The notes under the pieces were generated by a model that searched no databases, was not told where the DNA came from, and worked only from the letters and a program-made list of their open reading frames with translations. A stretch of DNA of 51,673 nt. It comes from Solobacterium sp. Lineage in GTDB: Bacteria > Bacillota_I > Bacilli_A > Erysipelotrichales > Erysipelotrichaceae. The DNA is taken from NCBI GenBank assembly GCA_024680365.1, contig JAILCN010000073.1, forward strand, positions 1 through 51,673, written 5' to 3'. Position numbers and translations under genes: made by a program. This document shows positions 1 to 7,574 of the stretch, in pieces (position 1 is the stretch's first letter; each line of letters opens with the position of its first letter).

Positions 1-330
1 GTGTTCATCGATCAGCGGCAGCATGTACAGCAGGATCTCTTTCAGTTCTTCCCGCGTCATCAGCTCAGTTGACCACATGCTGTCGTCCGCAAGGTTATAG
101 ATCATGCCGCCGTTCATGCCGATAATAAAGTCAAATTCATAGTCCAGACCCCAGAGTGATCCCTGATGCTTCAGCTTGTCATCGATCTCTCTGCCGGTCG
201 CCAAGCCAAGCAGGACACCGTTTCTGTGCAGGATGTCGAATGCTTCCTTCACAGTCTCGTGCAGGTTCATGCCTTTGGCTGTCAGCGTCATATCAATATC
301 TGCCGCAAGCGCGTCAATTCTTTCAATCAT
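1..330 (-). CDS. Cof-type HAD-IIB phosphatase, N-terminal part (3' end outside window)
   Basis: Reading the minus strand from an ATG at 330 gives 110 residues with no stop before the window edge, so the gene is cut and is missing from the ORF track. It begins with a HAD motif I of the form DIDMTLT (residues 11-17) and continues with ATGR (motif II type) and a GMNGGMIY segment typical of Cof-like HAD-IIB sugar-phosphate or nucleotide phosphatases. The usual Gly after the second Asp of motif I is Met here. An AGAGGT ribosome binding site lies just upstream. It is divergent from the ROK kinase. It is one of three Cof-type HAD genes in the window; the substrate cannot be told from sequence. Confidence 0.8.
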   Translation of the reverse strand, partial: MIERIDALAADIDMTLTAKGMNLHETVKEAFDILHRNGVLLGLATGREIDDKLKHQGSLWGLDYEFDFIIGMNGGMIYNLADDSMWSTELMTREELKEILLYMLPLIDEH

Positions 331-359
331 TTTCAAATACCTCTTTTCTGCCAAAAGTG

Positions 360-380
360 ATTATAGTCAGCAGACTGCTG
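360..380 (-). promoter_or_regulatory. -10 element with adjacent palindrome before the HAD gene
   Basis: On the minus strand TATAAT (360-365) stands 30 nt before the HAD start codon, with no good -35. Immediately upstream, in what would be the promoter spacer, is a perfect 6-1-6 inverted repeat CAGCAG-A-CTGCTG (368-380). Its position suits an operator, but no regulator is known for it. Confidence 0.4.
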
Positions 381-427
381 TCTATGCAGAAGTATGCAGG
401 AAGTAAGAGGTTTTTGGAGAATCTCAA

Positions 428-456
428 TTGAAAACAGGATATGCGTCTAATACAAT
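428..456 (+). promoter_or_regulatory. SigmaA-type promoter of the ROK kinase
   Basis: TTGAAA (428-433), a 17-nt spacer and TACAAT (451-456) match the housekeeping consensus closely. Transcription would begin near 463, giving a ~30-nt leader that carries an AAGGAGG ribosome binding site. Confidence 0.7.
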
Positions 457-492
457 AGATATAAGAGAAAAGATTCAAGGAGGAATCACATC

Positions 493-1392
493 ATGAAATC
501 ATATATCGGTATCGACCTTGGCGGAACAAACGTCAGAGTTGCCAAGATCTCGGAAGACGGCGAGGTCCTCGCACAGGTCAAGGGACCTTCCTACGGCATG
601 GAAGGACCGGAAAAGGTCATGGCCAACATCAAGGCGCTGGTCCGCGAGATCCCTGACTGGCAGGAATGTGCAGGCATCGGCATCGGCGTTCCGGGCCCGG
701 TCGACACAGCAGCAGGCACAATGGTGCTGAGTACAAACCTGAAAGGCTTTGCCGGTTATCCGCTGGCAGAAGAAATGGCAAAAGAATTCGGCATGCCTGC
801 ATTCCTGGACAACGACGCCAATGTTGCCGGTCTGGCAGAAGCACTGGTCGGTGCCGGAAAAGGCAAGCGCTTTGTATTCTATACAACCATTTCAACAGGC
901 ATCGGCGGCGTTCTCGTCGTTGACGGCAAGACAGTTTCCGGCAAGCACGGATTCGGCGGCGAAGTCGCGAACATCATCATTGACCGCAACCGTGAGAAGG
1001 TCAACTACCTGAATGCCGGTGCAATCGAAAACGAAGCCAGCGGCACAGGTCTCAAGAGAAAGTATGAAGCCCGCAAGGGAGAAACGATCGAACATACAGG
1101 CGTTGTCTTCGACAGAGCAGAAGCCGGTGAAGAGCTCGCGAAAGAATGCAAGGCTGAATACGAAAAGGATCTCGGTCAGTACTTCGCGACGATCGCGTGC
1201 GTCTGCGATCCAGATGTCTTCGTCCTCGGCGGCGGCATGATGAAATCCGCAGACAAGTTCCTGCCGGGCGTCATCGAACAGTACAAGGCAATGTCCCACA
1301 CAGCAGTTCACGACACACCGTTTGTCCTGGCTGCTCTGGAAGAGCCTGGCATCATCGGCGCGGCAATGCTGCCGAAGAGCAACGGCATCTGA
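493..1392 (+). CDS. ROK-family sugar kinase (glucokinase-like), lacking the zinc motif
   Basis: The 299-residue protein has the ROK nucleotide-binding start IDLGGTNVRVAK (residues 7-18), the catalytic Asp in FLDNDANVAG (D108) and the GFGGEV segment that contributes the sugar-binding Glu. ROK kinases phosphorylate glucose or related hexoses such as N-acetylmannosamine using ATP in the cytoplasm. The family's zinc site (His after GGExG plus a CxCGxxGCxE loop) is absent: the His position reads Asn (EVANIIID) and the loop has no Cys. It has its own promoter, an AAGGAGG site 8 nt before the ATG and a terminator, so it is probably monocistronic. Glucokinase is the likeliest role, but substrate specificity is uncertain. 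Confidence 0.85.
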   Translation: MKSYIGIDLGGTNVRVAKISEDGEVLAQVKGPSYGMEGPEKVMANIKALVREIPDWQECAGIGIGVPGPVDTAAGTMVLSTNLKGFAGYPLAEEMAKEFGMPAFLDNDANVAGLAEALVGAGKGKRFVFYTTISTGIGGVLVVDGKTVSGKHGFGGEVANIIIDRNREKVNYLNAGAIENEASGTGLKRKYEARKGETIEHTGVVFDRAEAGEELAKECKAEYEKDLGQYFATIACVCDPDVFVLGGGMMKSADKFLPGVIEQYKAMSHTAVHDTPFVLAALEEPGIIGAAMLPKSNGI

Positions 1393-1415
1393 GAACCATC
1401 AGAAATGCATGATAA

Positions 1416-1447
1416 GGAAACTGGTCTTCAGGATCAGTTTCTTTTTC
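1416..1447 (+). terminator. Rho-independent terminator after the ROK kinase
   Basis: GAAACTG (1417-1423) pairs with CAGTTTC (1435-1441) and is followed by a TTTTTC tract. Confidence 0.6.
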
Positions 1448-1504
1448 TGTACAGCGGCGCATGCCGGCTGATACGATGAAAGAGAGATCAGGAGGAACCA
1501 TCAT

Positions 1505-2494
1505 ATGATCATTCCCGCACAGGCACATGTAGAAATTGATAAACTGTATCACAACCGTCATCACATTGAACTGACCATCGGCGTCCGCAGCCAGGGAAAG
1601 AGTGAAATGATCCGCTTCGGACCGGACCGTGCTGTCATTGAGGGAGAACCGCTTGTATATCCGGTCGGCTCCATCTGCAAACCATTCACTGCCTCGCTGC
1701 TGGCAAAATACATTTCCGAAGGACAGCTGGACCTTGACGCTCCCGTTTCAGAATATATTCAGGGACTGCCGGAACAGTATTATCCCAGCCTGCGCAGACT
1801 TGCGACCCATACATCCGGCTATACCACCCAGCCGTACAATCTGCTGACAATGATCCCGTTCTTTGTGAAAATGAACCAGGAAGGCGGACTGTTCCACACC
1901 AATCCGTTCCGCGGCTATCCGGATGAAGAAGGGATGATGAAGATCCTGCGGGAAACACATCTGAAAGACAAGACATACAAGTTCGTGTATTCCAATATCG
2001 GCATGGGCATCCTCGGCTACATTGCCGGCCAGGTCACCGGCAAAGGCTTCTGGGACGCGATGCAGGAGTATATCAGTGATGATCTGAAACTGAACAGCAC
2101 CTTCCTCGGCAACGTGGGTATGAAGGGCTATGACCGGAAGGAAAACCCGTGTTCCTGCTGGCAGTGGGAAAAGGAAGATGTCATCGCTCCGGCCGGCGCG
2201 CTCAACGCGACGATCGAAGACCTGCTTCTGTTCGGGGAAATGCAGACGGATGGATCCCGTCCGTATCTCGATCTCTGTCATGAAATACACGGTGAGATCG
2301 ATGAGCATTCTTACAGCGGTCTGGCATGGCGTCTGGACAAAAAAATGCCGATCTCATGGCATACCGGTTCCGCCGGCGCGTTCTCAGCCTGGCTGGGCGT
2401 CAACCGCAAGACTGGAACATCTGTCGCGGTCGGCATCAACTACGGACTCGTGAATGCGGAAGAGATCGGCTTCGCGATCCTGCGTAATATATAA
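1505..2494 (+). CDS. Serine hydrolase of the beta-lactamase / class C PBP-like family
   Basis: The 329-residue product carries the active-site set of the serine beta-lactamase-like superfamily (PF00144 type): SxxK as SICK (S56-K59), YSN (162-164) and HTG (286-288), in the normal order and spacing. Such proteins include D-Ala-D-Ala carboxypeptidases, esterases and class C beta-lactamases. No signal peptide or membrane segment is visible, so it looks cytoplasmic, which argues against a resistance enzyme and for an esterase or peptidase acting on internal substrates. The start is supported by an AGGAGG site. The next gene begins 7 nt after the stop, so the two are probably co-transcribed. Confidence 0.8.
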   Translation: MIIPAQAHVEIDKLYHNRHHIELTIGVRSQGKSEMIRFGPDRAVIEGEPLVYPVGSICKPFTASLLAKYISEGQLDLDAPVSEYIQGLPEQYYPSLRRLATHTSGYTTQPYNLLTMIPFFVKMNQEGGLFHTNPFRGYPDEEGMMKILRETHLKDKTYKFVYSNIGMGILGYIAGQVTGKGFWDAMQEYISDDLKLNSTFLGNVGMKGYDRKENPCSCWQWEKEDVIAPAGALNATIEDLLLFGEMQTDGSRPYLDLCHEIHGEIDEHSYSGLAWRLDKKMPISWHTGSAGAFSAWLGVNRKTGTSVAVGINYGLVNAEEIGFAILRNI

Positions 2495-2501
2495 TGGTTC
2501 T

Positions 2502-3293
2502 ATGAAGAAAGAGATCATTATTGCTTCAGCCGCCGTCTTTGTGCTGGGCGGTCTGCAGTACCATATGGATATTACTGAATTATCCATTCCGTCTGAAAAA
2601 GTAACGAAGCCGGTCACGATCTGTGTGCTTTCTGATCTGCACTGCCGCAGATTCGGAAAAAAGCAGGAAAAGATCATGAAAGAAGTCCGCGAAAAGGATC
2701 CGGATCTGATCGTGATCCCCGGCGACCTGTTCGATGTGGACAGAGATTTTTCCATCAGTTTTGAACTGCTGGATCTGCTCAGAGGCAGAAATGTATTCTA
2801 TGTTTCCGGCAACCATGACCGCTATCTGAAGGAACTGCCGCAGCTGTATGAACAGATGGAAGAGATGGGCGTGTTCATACCGGAGGAGGATTCCTTTCAA
2901 TATGGTGAGATCGAGATCGCCGGTCTGAAGGATCTGGGCAGAAAGACATCCGTGAAAAGTGAAGAAGTGAACAGAAGGTTTCAGACAGACGGCTTCCGGC
3001 TGCTGCTGTCACACCGGCCGAATTATATCTCGCTGTATGAACAGCTGGACTGTGATCTGATCATCTGCGGCCATGCCCACGGCGGTCAGTTCCGCATTCC
3101 GTTTACCCATCAGGGCATCATCGCACCTCAGCAGGGACTGTTCCCGAAGTACACAGAAGGCCTGCATCAGACAGGAAAAGCGAAACTGTTCATTTCCCGC
3201 GGTCTGGCGTCCGGCGATCCGCACATTCCGCGTCTGTACAACAACCCTGAGATCGCTTTTCTGACCATCGTGCCGAAGGAGGAAAAAGAATGA
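2502..3293 (+). CDS. Membrane-anchored metallophosphoesterase (YkuE/YaeI-like)
   Basis: The 263-residue protein has all four calcineurin-type motifs: SDLH (D45, H47), GDLFD (74-78), GNHD (103-106) and GHAHGG (190-195), which bind a di-metal centre that hydrolyses phosphoesters. A single hydrophobic N-terminal segment (about residues 4-19) suggests a membrane anchor, as in YkuE/YaeI proteins that act on lipid-linked or envelope phosphoesters. The ORF track starts at 2454 inside the previous gene; I prefer the ATG at 2502 because it follows that gene's stop and begins at the anchor. The ribosome binding site is weak, so translational coupling is likely. The next gene overlaps by 4 bp. Confidence 0.8.
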   Translation: MKKEIIIASAAVFVLGGLQYHMDITELSIPSEKVTKPVTICVLSDLHCRRFGKKQEKIMKEVREKDPDLIVIPGDLFDVDRDFSISFELLDLLRGRNVFYVSGNHDRYLKELPQLYEQMEEMGVFIPEEDSFQYGEIEIAGLKDLGRKTSVKSEEVNRRFQTDGFRLLLSHRPNYISLYEQLDCDLIICGHAHGGQFRIPFTHQGIIAPQQGLFPKYTEGLHQTGKAKLFISRGLASGDPHIPRLYNNPEIAFLTIVPKEEKE

Positions 3294-3712
3294 AGCTGCC
3301 GCCGGAAGAAAAAATACTGGAAGCGTATACCGCGATCGCGGATGAAAGAGTAACGATGCAGGAAGACCATGCGGAAGTGCTCTCTTCCGACCGTCAGAAG
3401 GCATACAAGGTGCGCTGGAACGGAACCACGTTCGCCTCCAGTGATCCTGCCACATACTGGCAGTCGTATCCCGGCTATCCGGTGATCGCCGTGCTGATCC
3501 TGCAGGGGAAGATCCCGGCCGATCCAAAGCTGATGGAACAGATGAAAGGGATCCCCTGGAAACAGCTCAATGATGCGCATAAGCGGAACTACAAAGCTGC
3601 CGCGGAAGAAGCGCTGGAGAAGATCGGCGCAAAAGAGGAGATCCTTGCCATGGCAGCGGATGGCAACCGGATCCTTGCCGGCATGGACCTGACACTAAAA
3701 CGAAAGATATGA
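3290..3712 (+). CDS. Hypothetical protein, 140 aa
   Basis: The start overlaps the metallophosphoesterase stop as ATGA, and a GGAGG site lies inside that gene, so the pair is translationally coupled. The protein is soluble, mixed charge and probably alpha/beta, with a Trp- and Tyr-rich middle (YWQSYPGYPVIAVL) and a helical Lys/Glu/Ala-rich C-terminus. I recognise no domain. It ends at a strong terminator and so closes the serine hydrolase-phosphoesterase operon. Confidence 0.7.
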   Translation: MKLPPEEKILEAYTAIADERVTMQEDHAEVLSSDRQKAYKVRWNGTTFASSDPATYWQSYPGYPVIAVLILQGKIPADPKLMEQMKGIPWKQLNDAHKRNYKAAAEEALEKIGAKEEILAMAADGNRILAGMDLTLKRKI

Positions 3713-3756
3713 AAAAAGCCGCAGACTTCAGATGTCTGTGGCTTCGCTTTTCAGAA
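3713..3756. terminator. Bidirectional terminator between the phosphoesterase operon and alr
   Basis: GCCGCAGAC (3718-3726) pairs with GTCTGTGGC (3734-3742). T-rich sequence follows on the plus strand, and a run of six A precedes it, giving TTTTTT after the hairpin on the minus strand. The hairpin contains the alr stop codon, so it serves both convergent operons. Confidence 0.75.
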
Positions 3757-4840
3757 GACGTGCGTTTTCTTCCGTCACCTGTTTTCCATGCCAGAGATAG
3801 GTGCGGGTCACGCGGCCGCTGATCAGACAGATGATCTCATACGGGATCGTATGCAGTTCGTCTGCCATTGTTTCAATGGAGATATGAGGACCGAAGATCT
3901 CTGCTGTGGTGCCGGCAGGAACTTCTTTTTCCAGACGGACCATGATCTGGTCCATGCAGACCCGGCCGGTGATCTCACACAGCTGGCCGTCGATCCAGAT
4001 CTTTCTGCCCTGGTTGGCGCGGATCAGACCGTCCGCGTAGCCGATCGGAAGAGTGGCGATGATCTCATCATCCTTTGCGGTATACGTTGCGCCGTAGCCG
4101 ATCGTTTCACCGGCTTTGACATGCTTGACCATCATGACCGTGGAATACAGTGAGATCGGATATGCCAGGCTTTTTTCATATGTGGAGATGCCGTAGAGGG
4201 AAATGCCCAGACGGCAGGCGTTGGAAACGGGATCTTTGAAGAAGACAGTCGCGTCACTGTTGTCGCAGTGGATCCACGGGAAGGGATAGTTCAGATACTC
4301 CACTGCCGAGCGGAACCGCTCATACTGACGGTCTGTCATTTCCAGGTCTGTATCCGCGCAGCAGAAGTGGGTGAAGATGCCTTCCATCACGCATCCTGCT
4401 TTCTGCAGCAGATCAAACGCCTGTTTCAGAGATTCATTGTCCTTGAAGCCGATCCGGTTCATGCCGGTATCAACTTTCATATGCACTTTCAGTCCGGCGC
4501 AGCCGCGGGCAGCAGCTGCCTCCGCCCACTGGGCAGAATAGCCGGCTGTGCTGATATTGTTTTCGATCAGTGTTGGAATGTCATCCGCGGATGTCATGCC
4601 GAGGATCAGGATGCCTCCCTCATAGCCTTCATTTCTGAGCATCAGCGCTTCATCAACAGAGGATACCGCGATCATGTCCGCGCCTGCTTCCAGAACGGCT
4701 TTTGCGACATGGCTGTCGCCGCAGCCGTAGGCATCCGCTTTCAGAACGGCAATGATGCGTTTGCCGCAGATCGCCTTGCATGTTCTGACATTTTCTGCGA
4801 CCTTGTCAAGGTCGACTTCCATCCATGTTGTTCTGTACAT
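3728..4840 (-). CDS. alr: Alanine racemase
   Basis: The 370-residue protein is a PLP-dependent fold-type III alanine racemase that makes D-alanine for peptidoglycan. The PLP lysine is in the signature AVLKADAYGCG (K34) and the C-terminal domain carries the GYGATYT and TLPIGYADG segments with the second catalytic Tyr. The ORF track start at 4978 adds 46 residues unlike the family; the ATG at 4840 has an AAGGA site and gives the standard N-terminus (MYRTTWMEVDL). It lies 14 nt behind a small membrane protein gene, and both share the promoter near 5350. D-amino-acid transaminase is also encoded in this window (36.8 kb). Confidence 0.95.
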   Translation of the reverse strand: MYRTTWMEVDLDKVAENVRTCKAICGKRIIAVLKADAYGCGDSHVAKAVLEAGADMIAVSSVDEALMLRNEGYEGGILILGMTSADDIPTLIENNISTAGYSAQWAEAAAARGCAGLKVHMKVDTGMNRIGFKDNESLKQAFDLLQKAGCVMEGIFTHFCCADTDLEMTDRQYERFRSAVEYLNYPFPWIHCDNSDATVFFKDPVSNACRLGISLYGISTYEKSLAYPISLYSTVMMVKHVKAGETIGYGATYTAKDDEIIATLPIGYADGLIRANQGRKIWIDGQLCEITGRVCMDQIMVRLEKEVPAGTTAEIFGPHISIETMADELHTIPYEIICLISGRVTRTYLWHGKQVTEENARLLKSEATDI

Positions 4841-4854
4841 TGCCTGTGTTCCTT

Positions 4855-5292
4855 TCAGAAAAGAATTGATTCGCTGTATCCGAACCAGATGCCTGCCGCC
4901 CGGAAGAGCAGAGAAAGCAGTGCGTTGATATTTGCGGACAGATAGATCCGCATCCAGTGAATGATGACAGACGGCCACAGCAGCGGACGCATCAGCATCT
5001 TCAAGCCCGGCATCAGACCGTACATGGAACAGGTATCGCCGATCAGGATCGCAAGCAGCGTCATCACTGCGCCGAGCACCGCAAAGCGCTTATGCACGCC
5101 GCGGCCTGTTTTCTTAACGACCTGGCCGATGCACCAGCCAATTCCTATATAAATAATGGACGCTTCGATCCTGAGAATGCTGTGCAGCATTCCGTACGCG
5201 ATCCCGAGGACGACAGCAGCTGCCAGCGAGCAGAGCAGCGCCTTCAGAAAACGCTGGTTGTTGTCCAGTGAACGTGAGTTCCAGATTTCCAT
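4855..5292 (-). CDS. Small integral membrane protein, 145 aa, upstream of alr
   Basis: The protein is strongly hydrophobic with about four membrane segments and a short loop KKTGRGVHKRF typical of an uncharacterised Bacillota membrane family. I cannot give it a function. The ORF track starts at 5367; I choose the ATG at 5292 because an AAAGGAGATGAT ribosome binding site stands just before it, and because the longer version would cross the promoter region. It is the first gene of the operon with alr. Confidence 0.7.
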   Translation of the reverse strand: MEIWNSRSLDNNQRFLKALLCSLAAAVVLGIAYGMLHSILRIEASIIYIGIGWCIGQVVKKTGRGVHKRFAVLGAVMTLLAILIGDTCSMYGLMPGLKMLMRPLLWPSVIIHWMRIYLSANINALLSLLFRAAGIWFGYSESILF

Positions 5293-5339
5293 TGGATCAT
5301 CTCCTTTACTACAAGTAACAATTGTAGCACAGATAAAAA

Positions 5340-5367
5340 ACAATATGAATTCGTTGTTGACTGTCAA
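5340..5367 (-). promoter_or_regulatory. Promoter of the membrane protein-alr operon
   Basis: On the minus strand TTGACA (5362-5367), a 16-nt spacer and TATTGT (5340-5345) form a promoter whose -35 overlaps the -35 of the divergent tRNA promoter. A second option is an extended -10, TGCTACAAT, at 5321-5329. Confidence 0.55.
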
Positions 5368-5385
5368 AAACGACTATGCTAATAT
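5357..5385 (+). promoter_or_regulatory. Promoter of the six-gene tRNA operon
   Basis: TTGACT (5357-5362), 17 nt, TAATAT (5380-5385). Transcription would start near 5392, about 26 nt before tRNA-Val. Confidence 0.75.
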
Positions 5386-5417
5386 ATGAAAGCACTCGGA
5401 AAAAAAGAACCGGATGC

Positions 5418-5493
5418 GGAGGTTTAGCTCAGTTGGGAGAGCATCTGCCTTACAAGCAGAGGGTCAGCGGTTCGAGCCCGTTAACCTCCACCA
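5418..5493 (+). tRNA. tRNA-Val (TAC)
   Basis: Acceptor GGAGGTT pairs with AACCTCC, with D-loop and TTCGAGC T-loop in place. The anticodon stem-loop CTGCCTTACAAGCAG gives anticodon TAC. The 3' CCA is encoded. It is the first gene of the cluster. Confidence 0.97.
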
Positions 5494-5500
5494 TAGACGT

Positions 5501-5576
5501 GCCGACTTAGCTCAATTGGCAGAGCAATTGATTTGTAATCAATAGGTTGTAGGTTCGATTCCTATAGTCGGCACCA
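5501..5576 (+). tRNA. tRNA-Thr (TGT)
   Basis: Acceptor GCCGACT/AGTCGGC; anticodon loop TTTGTAA gives TGT. CCA is encoded. It lies 7 nt after tRNA-Val. A second Thr isoacceptor (GGT) is at 38.3 kb. Confidence 0.97.
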
Positions 5577-5583
5577 TTTATTT

Positions 5584-5668
5584 GGAGACGTAGCGAAGTG
5601 GCTAAACGCGGCAGACTGTAAATCTGCTCCCTCCGGGTTCGGTGGTTCGAAACCACCCGTCTCCACCA
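5584..5668 (+). tRNA. tRNA-Tyr (GTA)
   Basis: An 85-nt class II tRNA with long variable arm (CTCCCTCCGGGTTCGG region), acceptor GGAGACG/CGTCTCC, anticodon GTA in GCAGACTGTAAATCTGC, CCA encoded. Confidence 0.97.
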
Positions 5669-5679
5669 TCTTAAAAACG

Positions 5680-5695
5680 AGATGCTTCGGCATCT
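5680..5695 (+). other. UUCG-capped hairpin between tRNA-Tyr and tRNA-Gln
   Basis: AGATGC-TTCG-GCATCT forms a 6-bp stem with an extra-stable tetraloop. No T tract follows, so it is not a classic terminator; it may stabilise or mark a processing point in the polycistronic tRNA precursor. Confidence 0.5.
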
Positions 5696-5716
5696 ATATA
5701 TATTTAGGGCAGTGAT

Positions 5717-5792
5717 TGGGGCATAGCCAAGCGGTAAGGCAACAGACTTTGACTCTGTCATTTCGCTGGTTCGAATCCAGCTGCCCCAGCCA
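5717..5792 (+). tRNA. tRNA-Gln (TTG)
   Basis: Acceptor TGGGGCA/TGCCCCA with discriminator G; anticodon loop in ACAGACTTTGACTCTGT gives TTG; CCA encoded. Confidence 0.96.
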
Positions 5793-5800
5793 TTCTCTCT

Positions 5801-5876
5801 GTCTCGGTAGCTCAGGTGGCAGAGCAACTGACTTTTAATCAGTGGGTCGTGCGTTCGAGTCGCATCCGAGACACCA
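5801..5876 (+). tRNA. tRNA-Lys (TTT)
   Basis: Acceptor GTCTCGG/CCGAGAC; anticodon stem-loop ACTGACTTTTAATCAGT gives TTT; CCA encoded. Confidence 0.97.
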
Positions 5877-5886
5877 TTTCCTAAAT

Positions 5887-5957
5887 GCGCGTGTAGTTCA
5901 ATGGTAGAACGGCAGCCTTCCAAGCTGCATACGTGAGTTCGATTCTCATCACGCGCT
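5887..5957 (+). tRNA. tRNA-Gly (TCC), CCA not encoded
   Basis: Acceptor GCGCGTG/CACGCGC with discriminator T; anticodon loop CTTCCAA gives TCC. Unlike the other six tRNAs in the window the gene lacks CCA (TCTC follows), so its 3' end must be trimmed and CCA added. Last gene of the cluster. Confidence 0.95.
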
Positions 5958-5963
5958 CTCAAA

Positions 5964-5990
5964 GCCTGCTTATGCAGGTTTTTTGTTTTT
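5964..5990 (+). terminator. Terminator of the tRNA operon
   Basis: CCTGC-TTAT-GCAGG (5965-5978) followed by TTTTTTGTTTTT. Confidence 0.85.
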
Positions 5991-6004
5991 CTGTGATATT
6001 ATAA

Positions 6005-7495
<1,491 letters not shown>

Positions 7496-7523
7496 ACGGA
7501 GAGTTGAATCTCCGTTTTCTTAT
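7496..7523 (+). terminator. Terminator after the GH1 gene
   Basis: ACGGAGA (7496-7502) pairs with TCTCCGT (7509-7515), then TTTCTTATT. Confidence 0.8.
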
Positions 7524-7574
7524 TCGGCAGGCCGGTGTTTTTCAGTATAATGAATGTAACTGAGAGTAAATGAT

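Noticed and set aside
1505-2494. Antibiotic-resistance beta-lactamase
   Set aside because: SxxK, YSN and HTG are present, but there is no export signal and the wider family is full of esterases and peptidases.
4841-4978. N-terminal extension of alanine racemase
   Set aside because: The extra 46 residues overlap the upstream membrane protein gene and do not resemble the family.
5507-5962. 151-aa minus-strand ORF (RDENRTHV, SDATRTHDPLIKSQLL)
   Set aside because: It is the antisense of the tRNA cluster; such translated tRNA arrays are a familiar source of false proteins.
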